64,000 nucleotides of DNA from Gigaspora rosea. Taxonomy: Eukaryota > Glomeromycota > Glomeromycetes > Diversisporales > Gigasporaceae. Below the pieces are notes generated by a model. It had not been told where the DNA came from, ran no database searches, and was given only the letters and a program-made list of their open reading frames with translations. The stretch lies in assembly GCA_003550325.1 (NCBI GenBank), contig QKWP01000224.1, positions 184,438 to 248,437 on the forward strand, given 5' to 3'. The position numbers were made by a program, and so were the translations under genes. Of this stretch, positions 35,191 through 47,143 are shown one piece after another; position 1 is the first letter of the stretch, and each line of letters begins with the position of its first letter.

Positions 35191-35529
35191 ACGGGGATTG
35201 TGTATTGTTCGATATACTGTATGAGGTAATCACTTATCGTTTTTTCTTTTATTCTTTTAATTTATCGTTAATTACGAAGTCAATATTTATAGCGATTTGA
35301 CGAAGGTACTATTAATTTGATTACGGTAACGATTTATTACGAATGAATAATTTTTGGATCAAAGATTAATTACTTGGAGCTTAACACTTCTAATCTAATT
35401 TCGAAGGTTATTATTTAACCACGTACTGAGTTGTTTTTTTTTTGAAGAGACAGAGGTATCGCTTTAATACTTTTCGGCTAATTAATTACAACATAATTTG
35501 AACTGGCTTTGATTTACAAAGATAGATAA
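35191..35529. other. Intergenic with dispersed repeat
   Basis: It contains the AACACTTCTAATCTAATTTC block shared with about 16350. No gene is seen. Confidence 0.5.
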
Positions 35530-35779
35530 GGCCGTTCGAAGTTGATGGTTAACATCACTTTTCCAGGACTCTCGGGGGGGGGGAGGGGGTAAAATGAAAC
35601 GAACATATGAAACGAGCATATAAAAATGAACGAAGATGGGCCAATTTCATTGGTTGATATAAATCAGGTGACTGGTGAGAGTCATCCAGCGTTTTGATTG
35701 GCTGTTCGTTTTCGGGGGAGGTGGGGGAAGACTTCAGCTTGGGGGGTGATGTTAACCAAAAAATTAACTTCAAACGGCC
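35530..35779. mobile_element. 250-bp Harbinger-type MITE, TAA duplication
   Basis: The ends GGCCGTTCGAAGTTGATGG and AATTAACTTCAAACGGCC are inverted and flanked by TAA (35527-35529 and 35780-35782). It is the uninterrupted copy of the 23980 element and includes a G11 run near 35574. GGTTAACATCAC/GTGATGTTAACC continues the inverted pairing. Confidence 0.92.
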
Positions 35780-36418
35780 TAATGGCCAAGTTAGAAAAGT
35801 GTGGAAAATAAATAAAATTCATAAGGGTAAAAAATTTGGTACGAATAATACAGAAAGGTCAAAAAGTTCAGATGGTGCAAATGATACAGAAAGTTCAGTG
35901 CAAAAAAGTACATAGAGGACAGTTTAGAGATTGTACCCGTTGGGAAAACCTCAACCCGGTTACTATTAAATTACCCGGATATCCGGATAAATTACTATTT
36001 CACACAATTGCAAGTTCTACCCGGGTACAATCACTAGGACAGTTCAAAAAAGTACAGTGCAAAAAGTGCAGAGAGTGCGAACTACAAGTAAGGCAAGGCT
36101 CGATTCTATTTTTAGGTCTTTACTATTCTACGGGTATATTATTAATTGAACTTTTCGTTATAAGGGAATCTTCGAATATAATAATAAAAATAAGAAAAAA
36201 AATAATATATGGTCGGGTACCCGGAGGCCCTTGACAACGGAATCACATGCTATGCAGTTATCTTATTTCTTTTAAAAAAACAATTTATTATTATAATAAG
36301 AAATTCATACTGATACTGCTACTTATTGTAAACATTTACAAGTAATAATTTTAACATTATATATCATTGATAAGAAAAAAAACAAATCCATTAATTACAG
36401 CACTTGTGAATTTTTAAT
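35780..36418. other. Intergenic downstream of kinase
   Basis: Short AGAAAGTTCAGTGCAAAAAAG-type repeats lie at 35855-36080, with several TACCCGG/CCGGGTA motifs at 35960-36230. The plus-strand frames here (35694-35915, 35836-36234) follow these repeats and have no domain. It probably includes the 3' region of the minus-strand kinase. Confidence 0.45.
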
Positions 36419-38593
36419 TTAATATCTATCGCCTTCATCTGGCAAAGCAAGATCAAATTGCCTTGTTTGATAATCTATAAAAAATATAAATAGACAATTT
36501 AAAATAAAATATTTTAAAAATGAGAACAAAAAAACATACTACCATCGATAGGAATGGTTGGAAAGGTTGACACGGTTGGCAAACGACGACTAGTAAAAAC
36601 TGCTGAAGGGTGTATATAAGAATTTGGAAGCGGCCTTTCCTGCATAACTTCATCCGAAGTTTTAAACTGAAGGTGAATATATTCATCTGAACAATCAAAC
36701 CAAGTTTGTAGAATATTTGCTATTTGATCGGCAGTTGGTCGTTTTTCTGGATTAGAATCCCAACATTGTTGCATTAATTCTATATAACAAGGTGGCGTTC
36801 CTTTAACTGGCAAAGGACGTAAACCATCACATATTTCTATTGCTAAATTAATATCATGTGGTCGTTCAGAAAATGGTAATTGGTAAGATGTGAATTCCCA
36901 CATTATAATTCCAAAACTGTATACATCAGCAGCTTTAGTATAAGGATTTCTACGTAAAACTTCAGGGGCAACATATGGCATTACACCGTTTACATCAGCA
37001 GATAAACGTAAAGTTTCAATATCTCTAGATAATCCAAGGTCAGATATACATGTAATTCCATCAACAAGTACATTTCCACTATGAAAATCTCTATGTACAA
37101 GATTAGCACTATGAATATTTCGAAGGTCTCTTGCAAGTTGACAAAGCATATCAAGTTTTTTGACCAATTAAGAATTATAGAATTGTTTCGGATATATTGG
37201 CGTAAGTCACCTCCTTTGTAATAATCTGTAACAATCATATACTTGTGGGTATCAGGATCCTGTGTGACGCCATAACATTCAAATCCATTTGAATTGAATT
37301 TAATAAACCGATGGAGTGCTTTTAACTTTAATTATAAAAAAATTTTTATGATTAGTTATGAGTTATCATTATGCATATAAATAAAAAATAATTTCAAATT
37401 TCTTCCAAGAATGAAATTGTAGAATTTTAATTAAAGGATGTCTAAAGCCACGTTTGGCCCAATATCTATTTAACATAAAACTAGTATTAAAATAAAATTT
37501 TTCTCTGTTATTTTTGCGGATTCCTCTCTCTTTTTTAATGCTTTATGTTTAACAAATTCAAAATCTAGTAGAATAGTTTTAGATGGTCTTAAGGTAAGTC
37601 AATAGAAACAATGATCAGTTTGAATTTTAAAAATTGCCTGATAATAATTTAATCCAACTTGACAATTCAAAATTTAACAAGTTTTAAGAATTCTAATTAT
37701 CAAAAATATCTTTATTTAAAGATACAAATGAATTTGTTTCTATTGATTCACTTTATATATAAATTAAAAAATTCATTGTTTGAATTGAGTTGAAATAATT
37801 TGCAACTGGAGATTATTACAAGGTTTTAAATATTCTACGTTTTATAGGTAAATATTAATTACAATGTTTCATTGGTACCAAAGCCATGGTGCGAAGCATT
37901 ACCGTCTCGTGATTAATTCATAATGTTGTGTTGTTAACCTATAACCTAATAATTTATCTAAATATTTTTTTTTGTCTGAAACCTTTTTATTCATGACTGA
38001 AAACCAGGTTATAAAACAAAATTATGATTTATTTCCAGTATTTGATTTTTTTTTTTTTTGTTTCGACATGATTTTTTTTGAGCGATTGATCTTACTATAT
38101 AATCTTATTGGTCAATAATTACGAGACTGCCAAATTTTTTGCACCATGACATTGTACTTTAATGTATCTCTCTATAAAGCTCTGTAATTTGAAATAAATT
38201 TAAATATTTGCTTACTTCATGCATAAGATGACTGAATCCTTCATCAAGAGTTTTCAAAGCGACATATTCAGTTCCCCAACGTTTCCACATCTTTTCCTTA
38301 TGCATCCATTTAATGATACATCCATCCAACCATTTTGATTTATAGACAGTTCCATAACCACCTTTTCCGATATATTCCATTTCAATTATATTTGAACATG
38401 GAATCCATTCAAATACTTCTTGCCAACATCTAGCAGTAAGTTGAGTTTTTTTAAGAAATTCGTCAAGTTCATTATTTCCACTAGTCCAATTCGGAAATTC
38501 AGATTCAAGTCTCTTAGCGTTACATGATTGACACCATTTTAAACTAGTATTTTTTTTCTTACATTCTTTGCAGGTACCAAAATTTTCGTTCAT
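36419..38593 (-). CDS. Tyrosine-kinase-like protein kinase, one frameshift
   Basis: Three exons on the minus strand: 38593-38216, 37325-36543 and 36474-36419, with GT-AG introns of 890 and 68 bases. The product would be about 405 residues. The N-terminus has a CxxC..CxxC finger (C8, C11, C21, C24) and the NWTSGN..LDEFLKKTQ motif typical of Glomeromycotina kinases. Kinase motifs follow: GKGGYGTVY, VALK (K114), HRDFHSGNVL, SDLGLS (DLG for DFG), VAPEVL, DVYSFG and RPTADQI. The tail ends DYQTRQFDL. It phosphorylates Ser/Thr or Tyr; the target is unknown. In exon 2 the frame slips at a run of six A on the coding strand (37156-37161), where seven would keep SKKLDMLCQL in frame. This is either a sequencing undercall or a real inactivating deletion. 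All other catalytic motifs are intact. Confidence 0.88.
37593..37752. mobile_element. ~160-bp inverted-repeat MITE in kinase intron 1
   Basis: AAGTCAATAGAAACAATGAT on the left is inverted at the right as AATTTGTTTCTATTGATTCACTT. This explains part of the unusual 890-base length of the first intron. Confidence 0.6.
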
Positions 38594-38889
38594 TATATTC
38601 TCAAAGGAATAAAATATTTTAGAATATAGTACGTGTATACTTTTAAATCTAATTGAAATGTTACACGGAAATTTTCAAAACAAAAGCTATTCTATAAGTA
38701 GATTCTTTGTCAGTGTAGTTGTATTACATGCATAAATGTATACAAAGTATATTTTATCAATTTTTTTATCATGTTTTTTTCGAGTATATAGCAAATATGT
38801 AATGTATAATTGATAAAGTATGTATAGTAGAAATTGAGATGCAATATATAGTTTGTAAAAGAAATTCTCTAAAAAATTTAATCTATAAC

Positions 38890-38990
38890 TTATACCAACC
38901 CTAACATGTAAAGGACAATATTAGCGTTCACCCTAACCCTAACATGTAAAAGGACAATATTAGCGTTCACCCTAACCCTAACAATTAAAA
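38890..38990 (-). repeat. ~43-bp tandem repeat with CCCTAA motifs
   Basis: Two and a half copies of CCCTAACATGTAAAAGGACA plus ATATTAGCGTTCACCCTAA. Each copy includes a CCCTAACCCTAA telomere-like motif. Other short TTAGGG tracts occur at 3785, 21770, 40783 and 43925. Confidence 0.8.
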
Positions 38991-40701
38991 GGGGATTACT
39001 TATAAAAGATAAATTTTATAAGTATTGCTAACCATACATACTTTCGTAAATTTTTTTTGCTTATATCTATACGTACATTACTTAGATACAGGTTTATACA
39101 ACACATATTTCTGTAATACCCGTTTTTTTCGCATAGTCATGATATACTTTTTGCACGTACGTACGTACGTGCGTAACAGGTATGTACTGTACAAAAATAT
39201 CGACTACAACTTATTTGTAAATAAGTAACTATAATGGGCATCAATGGCCTTAAAATTTATACAGAATATAAACATCTTTCTTAATGTTAAAATTCACAAT
39301 TTTTTGGTACTTTCCCGAGGAATCTTATCTTTATTAAGAAATAAAATTAAATAATTATTCTATATGAATGCTACCAAAAGAAATGCTTTAGTGTATAAGG
39401 GCATCCTATTAAAGGAAAAAAAAGACACATTGAATGAACTTTCAACTATATTTTGTATCGGACACAGTCTACTGACTGTAGCTAATTATTAAAAATTGTG
39501 TCCGGGTACAAAATTTAATTAAAAGCTTGAAGTGCCAATTTCCTTGACAGGACTCATATTATATAAGATCAAATTAGAACTAAAAAAATCTGTGTCGAAA
39601 CCACATTACTGTTCTAATAAGGTTCAAAATTTGAATATGTAAACGGACAATTTAATTCCTCCATGATATAAACTAGCAGGAGCAATAATAAATTACAAAA
39701 GGAGTGACATTAGTCAAAGAAAAATAAACGAAGGATTTTAAAATACAAAAAGACATCATAAGAAGAATCTAAAGTTTATTATATAATCAAATTATTCTTT
39801 ACTTACTTACGTACATATGCAGTACGCCCGTACGTATGTATATACAAAATATAGGTTTGTACATTCATGTGAATCGAATAGCAATCAAATTTGGACATAA
39901 TGGCAAATACACAACTTCACAATTTAAGCAATTTAAGGAGTCGTAACTTAAAACCTATAACGTAATTGCAGCAATAAGAGTGAAGATCCATTCACGCCAA
40001 TTAAATTTCTCTTAGAAACATACTTCCTAAGCTCCTCAAACTTTTACCGCCTAAAATTCCTAAAAACCATAATTTTATATTAAAGCAATTTAATATATTG
40101 TTTCTTTTTCAAATTCCTATTGTTCAATAAGATCTAATTTAAATGATTATGTACCACTTAGACTTGTTAAGCTCATTATTTCTAATCTTGTACGTACGTA
40201 CGTATGTAATACTAAATATAAAAAATGCGATTTTGCAGTACATGTGCGTCAATTGAATAACTGCAGTCCCATGAAGCTAAAATTTTGTAATCTATACTTG
40301 AATCTATATATTCTTCTCAAAGCTATTTATTCTTTTTATTAGTAACAATTTTATATCTAGTTCAAATACTAAAATATATAAATAATGCAGGTGCGTTACA
40401 CTATATTTAAATATTTTGTCCAACATTCTAGTGCAGTAATATTGTTCGACACAATCAAATATGGTAAGGATAATCAGAAAAACAAGAAGTCGACCGCAAA
40501 GATCGATTCCAAAATAGATCAAATTATGCGTTTCAAACGAGAAATTGCTTATAAAGATTCTACCATACAATAAAAAAGATTATGCATGATGGATTAATAA
40601 GTAAAGTATAATAAATAATAAGTTTAAATAATAAGACAAAAATTTTAGTGTCACAACAATTAGTAAATGGGGAATATATAGAATTAAAATTAAACTATAT
40701 C

Positions 40702-40855
40702 GGATCCTATCATTTTCCCGACAACCACTTTTCCCAACATTGTCAAAATCCCGACAAGTTAACCCGAATTAAGTTAGGGTTAGGGTTAGTTCCATTCAGT
40801 TTTTGTAGGGATTTTATTTTTCGAGAAAGTGTTGTCGGGAAAATGATAGAGACCC
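40702..40855. mobile_element. 154-bp MITE with TATCATTTTCCCGACAAC ends
   Basis: GGATCCTATCATTTTCCCGA (left) is the inverse of TCGGGAAAATGATAGAGACCC (right). It carries TTAGGGTTAGGGTTAG inside and further CCCGACAA motifs. The target duplication is uncertain. Confidence 0.75.
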
Positions 40856-41146
40856 ATACTATATACAGTATATACATAATCATGATTGATTTATTACAAA
40901 TTGTAATTATAAAATCTATAAATAATTATAAATATGGTAATGAAAATTAAGCTAATAGCGACTTTGCATAGTTTCATAATTTTCTAAAGAAATAAAAAGA
41001 AATAAAATCTTTCAAGTTAATTACGAATTTAATTTTGCCTCTTAACCAATTTAAAAATTAAATGTATGTATGACAATTCTTGTGAAACAAGTTAATGAAT
41101 ATATAACTGTAAATATATAGTAATTGAAATTTTTCTCAAGTACACT

Positions 41147-43513
41147 ATGCCAACTACTACAATTCCTTATGATCCAAAAACTGTCGCTTTGTTGGTCATT
41201 GATATGCAAGTGAGTCATAGCAAATATTTTTAAAAACAATTTAATTCTTATAAACTTTTTTTTTTCTTTAATAGGAATCTCTCCGACATGAAATTATTGA
41301 TATAATTCCAAATATTCAATCTATTGTAAAAACTTGTCATGAGAAAGAAATTCCTGTTTTTTGGACTCAATATGGTCATAGAAATCTAGAATTTGATGGA
41401 GGTGCTGTTGGAAAATGGGTGTGTAAAATGAATTAAATGATTTTGTTCTAATAGGGGTTTCAGAATTAATTATTTGACTTTAAATAAAATAAGTGATGTA
41501 TTTATTTCAAAAAATTTATATAAAATTCTATTTTTTTTAAAGTTACATAATCGTTTACCGGTGAATGTTTATCAAAAAAAAAAAAAACCCCTAATGTTAT
41601 ACAGGCCAAGCTTATTTAATTTTTATTCAGATTTTTAAGGATCTTTTAAACTCTCACTTATTTTCGAAATAAGTTAATTCTGAAACCCCAATATAAAAAT
41701 TTCTCACTATTATAATTCTTTGTGCTGAGCTTATTAGATCATTACGTAGAGTTTGGGCTGGGTATACTGGATCTTCATTATTTCACCGACAATCTCTTCA
41801 AAGACATTACATTCACACCGGCACTCATTTAACCGACGAGCTTATTTTACAAACGATTAATTTACAGAAATTTACAGGCAAGTTCATTTCGTAGACAGTA
41901 TACTGTATTTCACTGATAGCTCATTTCGCCGATAGGTTTTTTTTCTAAACTGCACTAACCTTAACTCTAATTCTGAGTCTAACTCTTAAGACAATGACTA
42001 TAATTCCTTTGTCTTTGAAATGAGCTGTCAGTGAATTAATACTAATAATATATTGTCTACGAAATGATCTTGTCTGCAAATTAATCGTCTGTCAAATAAG
42101 TGTCTTTGAAGTGATTGTCGATGAAGTTCATCGGAACCAGGTTGGGTGGAATGTATCCCTATAAAAGCGGGCTATTACAACGCTTTTCAAATTATTGTGG
42201 CTACCGATGAAAAAATTTTAGCATTCTTTATAAAAAAAGTTCTCATTAATTTGTCTAGAAATAAAAATTTTCAAGATTCCTTATTATATTTAGATTTGCA
42301 ATACTGTCTTTAATATTACACTCGAACTGGCAATTATTTTCCAAAACTAAAGTATTTTTTTTATGATTTTTGTTATCAGGAATTTTGGGAAACTTTTATT
42401 TCAGACAAGATGACTGGTTTAATCACAAAATTTATAAAACTTATTTGAATAATGTTGTAGACTGATCAAATATTTTACTCAGACGAGATTATTTTACTTT
42501 GACGAAGTATTTCGAAGTTTAAAGTTACTTCGACAACAATACTATGATTTTTGTTGCATAAAAAAAAATTAGAATAAATGAAATGCTTCTTTCAGACGAA
42601 AATTATTTCATTCTTGCCAGTATTTCGATATTGAAAAGTAATTTTGCCCGCAACATTAAACCTGGATAATTGGATATAAGCTAACCAGCTGCGTAAACAA
42701 CTTATTAACATCAATTATATTTCTCATTAAATTCTTACGTATCCAATTACTCGGGATATATTTATTTATTTGTGGAATTCTGAACATCTCATCCGATCCA
42801 AACTCTATATAATTAAAATAATTATGAAAATTTTTTGTAACAAATTTAAATTTTTTTTAAAGTGGGGTTCTAAAAGCATTATATGGGGATCTGAAGAATG
42901 GGAAATTGTGAAAGAATTGAAACCATTTATTTCGGTAGGTGTTTTTTAATAGCAATTAAACTACTAGATTAAATTAAACTTCATTGTTAATATAAAATTT
43001 TATTTTGCCCTTTTAGCGATCTCCCACTTCAATTGACATTCTCGATTTTATAATTAAAAATAAAACACGTTACGATGCTTTTTACAAAACTGAACTCGAT
43101 TCCTTACTTATTTCTCTTGGAATTAAAACACTAATCATATCTGGTGCTGAGACAAATTTATGTTGCGAAGCAACAGCGAGAAGTGAGTACATTAATCAAT
43201 AATACAATACGATTTATTTATTATAGAAATTTTATTTATATTTAATTAAATTCTTAGGAGGCTTTGATCAAGATTATAATATTGTTTTCCTTCAAGATGC
43301 AACCGCCACAGAGAATACAAACATGCATGAAGTATGAAAGATTACTATGATTGCTAATATTGTTGCTCTTCTGAGATTACAAAGTTTTAAAATAACATTT
43401 TCATTTTTTTTTTTTTTTTTAAAAAAAAAAAGGCAACTTTATTAAATCTAAAATATGGTGTGGCCAAAATTTCCACTGTTACTGAAGTAATTGAATGGTT
43501 GAACAAACATTAA
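41147..43513 (+). CDS. Isochorismatase-family cysteine hydrolase, six exons
   Basis: Exons are 41147-41209, 41275-41418, 42863-42934, 43017-43182, 43258-43331 and 43433-43513, all with GT-AG introns, giving a 199-residue protein with a continuous frame. It matches the isochorismatase-like fold from end to end: LLVIDMQ with D19, PVFWTQYGHR, GGAVGKWWGS, KNKTRYDAF with K109, SGAETNLCCEATAR with C142, and FLQDATAT. D19-K109-C142 are the expected catalytic triad. Relatives hydrolyse amides or vinyl ethers (nicotinamide, ureido compounds, isochorismate); the substrate cannot be told from the sequence. No signal peptide is present, so it is probably cytosolic. Intron 2 is 1444 bases, swollen by two transposable elements (41454-41689 and 41757-42151). 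No defect is seen. Confidence 0.93.
41454..41689. mobile_element. 236-bp MITE in isochorismatase intron 2
   Basis: The ends GGGGTTTCAGAATTAA and TTAATTCTGAAACCCC are perfect inverted repeats. TA precedes it; the right flank is AATAT. The right arm GAAATAAGTTAATTCTGAAA is related to that of the MITE at 24208-24419, so this is a second copy of that family. Confidence 0.82.
41757..42151. mobile_element. ~395-bp fold-back element in isochorismatase intron 2
   Basis: Long imperfect arms: CGACAATCTCTTCAAAGACA on the left against TGTCTTTGAAGTGATTGTCG on the right, then CGATTAATTTACAG/CTGCAAATTAATCG and TCATTTCGTAGACA/TGTCTACGAAATGA further in. The loop is at about 41940-42000. There are no genes. 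Confidence 0.75.
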
Positions 43514-44509
43514 TACATGTTATATTTTACATAAAATTTTTTATTTTTTATCTCATTTTGTGTCTAGTAAAATAGATGTATAAAAGTTTAAGTAATAAAA
43601 TAAATCTGTATAGCTTATTTTATCATAAAAACTTTAAATAAAATTTTTAATGCAGGCATTGACGCGTTTTTTTTCACCTCATTATTGACAAACGCAAGGT
43701 TTTCATTTATTATCAACATCACGAAGTTATTTTTATGTAGACTTATGTATTTAAAAATTATATGTAAGTCTACAAACCCAATGTAGACTTACATAGCATA
43801 ATTTATACATAAATATAATTTTTAAATAATATTTATTTAACAGTTATGTAACGGAATTTTAAAATATTAAAATGTGTTAAGTAGCCAAATAAGTAAAATG
43901 TAGAATGAAATAAAAGTTATAATTAAGGTTAGGGTTAGAATTAGAGTTGGCGTTAGGGGTAAAATTGCGAGAGGAGCATTTTTAATTAAAAATACAACAG
44001 GGGTTACCCTAGTAAAATTTTGAGATATTGACTATTTCTTTTTCTTAAAATTTAAACGCTATAAGATAAACAATATAAGATAAAAATTAAATTTGATTGG
44101 TTCTGATTTCCAACTCCGATCACCTGATCTTCTCATACTGCAGATGGTGTAACTTTGTCTAACATAATTTCTTGCACCTTACTATTAAGATCGGCTTTGA
44201 ATTGTTAATAACTAGCATATTAACCCTTGCCTCCGGCACGTGGTTAAAGGATTATATATCCGTAGTCAATTTAGAATGCAAAGTGATAGAAGATAACATA
44301 TCGAAAAGAAGAACAGCTACACGACCTTTCGCCTCAAAAGTACCATTACAGGTAAGAACAACGCATCTGATGATCAGAAAATGGTGCAGAGGAAGGGAAC
44401 GAAATGACAAATAAGGTTAGTATATGCTAATGGTATATGCATGGAATTAAGAATTGGAAGGTATCAAGTATAAGAATTGGGATGATGTATGATAAATGAT
44501 TATAATTAA
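43514..44509. other. Intergenic, old repeat fragments
   Basis: A hairpin lies at about 43736-43800 (TGTAGACTTATGTA and TGTAGACTTACATA on either side of AAGTCTACA). The sequence at 43920-44040 resembles the interior of the MITE at 3670-3973 (GTTAGGGTTAG, then GAGGAGCATTTTTAATT and GGGGTTACCCTAGTAAAATT). No gene is seen. Confidence 0.5.
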
Positions 44510-44935
44510 TCATACATCGACTTGAATATAATCATCAAAGTGAACAGATTTAAACATCATACTCACCCTGATGATTTATTGAATGATTAGATGACACATT
44601 CGTTAAGTGAACTGAATTAAGCATCAAACTCACCCTAATAATTTTATTGAATGATTAAATAATTACGGTTAATGATACATTGTCCTGAAACACAATCGTT
44701 AAAGTGAAAAGAATTATGATAAACTTTATACTATCCTGGTAATTTATTGAACGATTAAATGATTACGGTTAATCATGCATTCTCCTGAATAACAATCGTT
44801 AAAGTGAACAGAATAAAATTCGTACTCACGCCGTAATTTATTAAACGAATAAATGATTACAGTTAATTATCTTGAAAACCATCTTTAAAGTGAAAACATA
44901 CTCGCCCTGGTGATTTATTGAACGATTATCAGAAA
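44510..44935 (+). repeat. ~77-101 bp tandem array, five units
   Basis: Units are anchored by ATCGTTAAAGTGAACAGAAT or variants at about 44531, 44608, 44692, 44793 and 44880. Each is followed by ACTCACCCTGRTGATTTATTGAACGATTAAATGATTACGGTTAAT. Units diverge by 10-25 per cent. No coding frame runs through it. Confidence 0.8.
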
Positions 44936-46500
44936 AATATGATAATGTAATTATCCAAACGATTAAATGTCGCAATAATTTACAATTTTAAATAGGAATC
45001 AACTAAAAATTTTTCACACAATCTGATCACGTTTTGGGATGGGTTAAAAACTTCTTTTACAGAGCTTTTTTTTTTGTCAGTTGATAGATCAAAACGATAG
45101 CTAAGCAGGAATATGCAAGAAACGAACTGATCAGGCACAGAAACACAGCCATTAGTCCTAATCGAGAGTGCAGATATGCCAATCTCGCGTGAATCAGCAC
45201 ATGAAGTCAGATAAACACGAAATTTTAATTAATTGCATATTCGGGCACTGTCAAACACTAATCGATTGCTAGGATCTGACATAATAAGAAACACGGTACA
45301 GACAAATCTGCCAAACTCTCCTAACTCTTTAACTCAAAGTCAGCCTGCTTAATGCAGTGTGGGAGACTACCGGTATAACAATTCAGCTGATGACGGCAAT
45401 ACCGGAGCAATTATAGTTGCTATTCCTGGGAGCATATCCCGTCTCAGCTTATGCATCAATCCTTGTAGTATAGATTCAGATACTTACATTTGCAATTACG
45501 TAGTAGGACACGTGATGAATTTTGTGACAAATTTCGATAATAGTTTTTCGATAATAAAAATGTAGCTTTTTGATAATAAAATTTTTGACCAGTATAGGAT
45601 TATACCGAAATGATAAACTGGTCGACATTTTTATTATCGACAATTTAACAATTTACTTTAATTTCGATATTTATGTGTATATTAAATCTGCTATGATCAT
45701 CGCATTAGGGCGAAACCTGAGTTGCGAGGTAATACGGTATATCCACTTGCATATTTTTGAATTCTAGTACAGTAGTAATAAAAAAAAAAAAGATCATAAC
45801 ATACTTATTTAGTTACAATTCCGAAAAATAAAAGACATTTTTTATAGTGATCTTCATGCACTTTAATCGAGAGAAAAACCTGTTAAAGCGATGCTTAGTT
45901 AAACAATTCTCATAGAATAGATAAATATAGTACTATGAGATGCACATCGTAATGTTTATGTGCAGAATTTCAGTTGTTTTCTACAAAAACATTTATCGTA
46001 CGTACATATGTATGACGTTCTCAATCACCGCAACATGCATATATGATGTAAACGAATGGGTAAAAAAAGCAAAAACCTGTTATATAGAAACCTGTTCCTG
46101 AAACTTCACCATCATCACCGTAGGTTATTCGGTACAACCATCTAATGAAAGGGTTATTCGGCACCTGAAAATTTTTTTATCCCCCATCCTTTCCTTGTAG
46201 TATAGATAAGGTAGCTGTGCGACGCAGTCGCGCTAAAACCAGGAACGTAAACACGGTTTTGTAATATGACTTTTAGAATATTATAAAGTTTTCCGTATTT
46301 CGCAAAATGATGCACAGGGGCGTAATTTCAAATTTTAGCCTATATTAAGCATAATTCAGGCTATCATTTTAAATAATGTCATGGACATTATTATGCAACA
46401 ATACAGTAATCAGATATAACAATTAAATTAATTCAGAAAAAGCAAACGAATTTTTATATATTCTGTTACCAAATAAAAGACATTATATTTAGAAATGGCA
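44936..46500. other. Intergenic with hairpin repeat
   Basis: At 45500-45745 lies a second member of the hairpin repeat at 5405-5700, with GATGAATTTTGTGACAAATT, a palindrome (AAAAATGTAGCTTTTTGATA ... TCGACATTTTTATTATCGA) and AAACCTGAGTTGCGAGG. The rest is featureless. Confidence 0.5.
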
Positions 46501-47143
46501 AAGGCTATGACTGCTCATACCATAACCCTATAAGAAAAATGGACCTTAAAGGTACGGTTGGCTGAGTAAAGGCACGGGTTTTGGTGGCACGGATTAAACC
46601 CGTATTTGGTACGTAGGAGGCTTGGATTGGCACGGATTTTTGGCCCGTGGTGGACCGTATGCCCGTACAAAATGGACCGTTAATGGCTCGGGTTTTGCAA
46701 CACTTTACTAGTCCAAATGGCACGGGATTTGGCCAGGTAATTAACGTGAANTTATAATCTATTGTAATGAAATTAAATTTGAATACCAATGTATATGGAT
46801 AAGGTAGTGTTAAGGTTAAGTTGATTGCATTAGAATTATCATCATTTTCTAATGCAAAAAATTCTGTTATAAAACTTTTTCAATAGAAAAAAGAGAAATA
46901 TATTTTTAGGCCATAGCCCTATAAGAAAAATGGACCGTAAAGGTACGGGTTGGCTGAGTAAAGGCACGGGTTTTGGTGGCACAGATTAAACCCGTATTTG
47001 GTACATAGGAGACTTGGAATAGCACGGATTTTTGGCCCATGGTGGACCGTATGCCTGTACAAAATGGACCGTTAATGGCTCGGGTTTTGCAACACTTTAC
47101 TAGTCCAAATGGCACGGGATTTGGCCAGGTAATTAACGTGAAT
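46501..47143. repeat. Pair of ~245-bp direct repeats rich in GGCACGGG
   Basis: Copies lie at about 46505-46750 and 46910-47143 and are roughly 90-95 per cent identical by eye. Each begins CCCTATAAGAAAAATGGACC and ends GGCCAGGTAATTAACGTGAA. Both contain several GGCACGGG/ACCCGTRY motifs. An N occurs at 46751, at the end of the first copy. Minus-strand frames across each copy are by-products of the repeat. Confidence 0.8.

Larger units (their letters stand above)
38594..41146. other. Intergenic between divergent kinase and hydrolase genes
   Basis: It probably holds both promoters, but no distinct box can be assigned. The contents are a telomere-like tandem repeat (38890-38990), a (TACG)n palindrome at about 39155-39175 with others near 39826 and 40192, a small hairpin at 39452-39523 (TTTTGTATCGGACACAGT against TTGTGTCCGGGTACAAAA), and a MITE at 40702-40855. 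No ORF shows a domain. Confidence 0.5.

Noticed and set aside
46505-47115. Minus-strand frames sharing FGLVKCCKTRAINGPF
   Set aside because: Identical peptides arise because the frames follow the two copies of a DNA repeat. One contains the N and neither has a domain.
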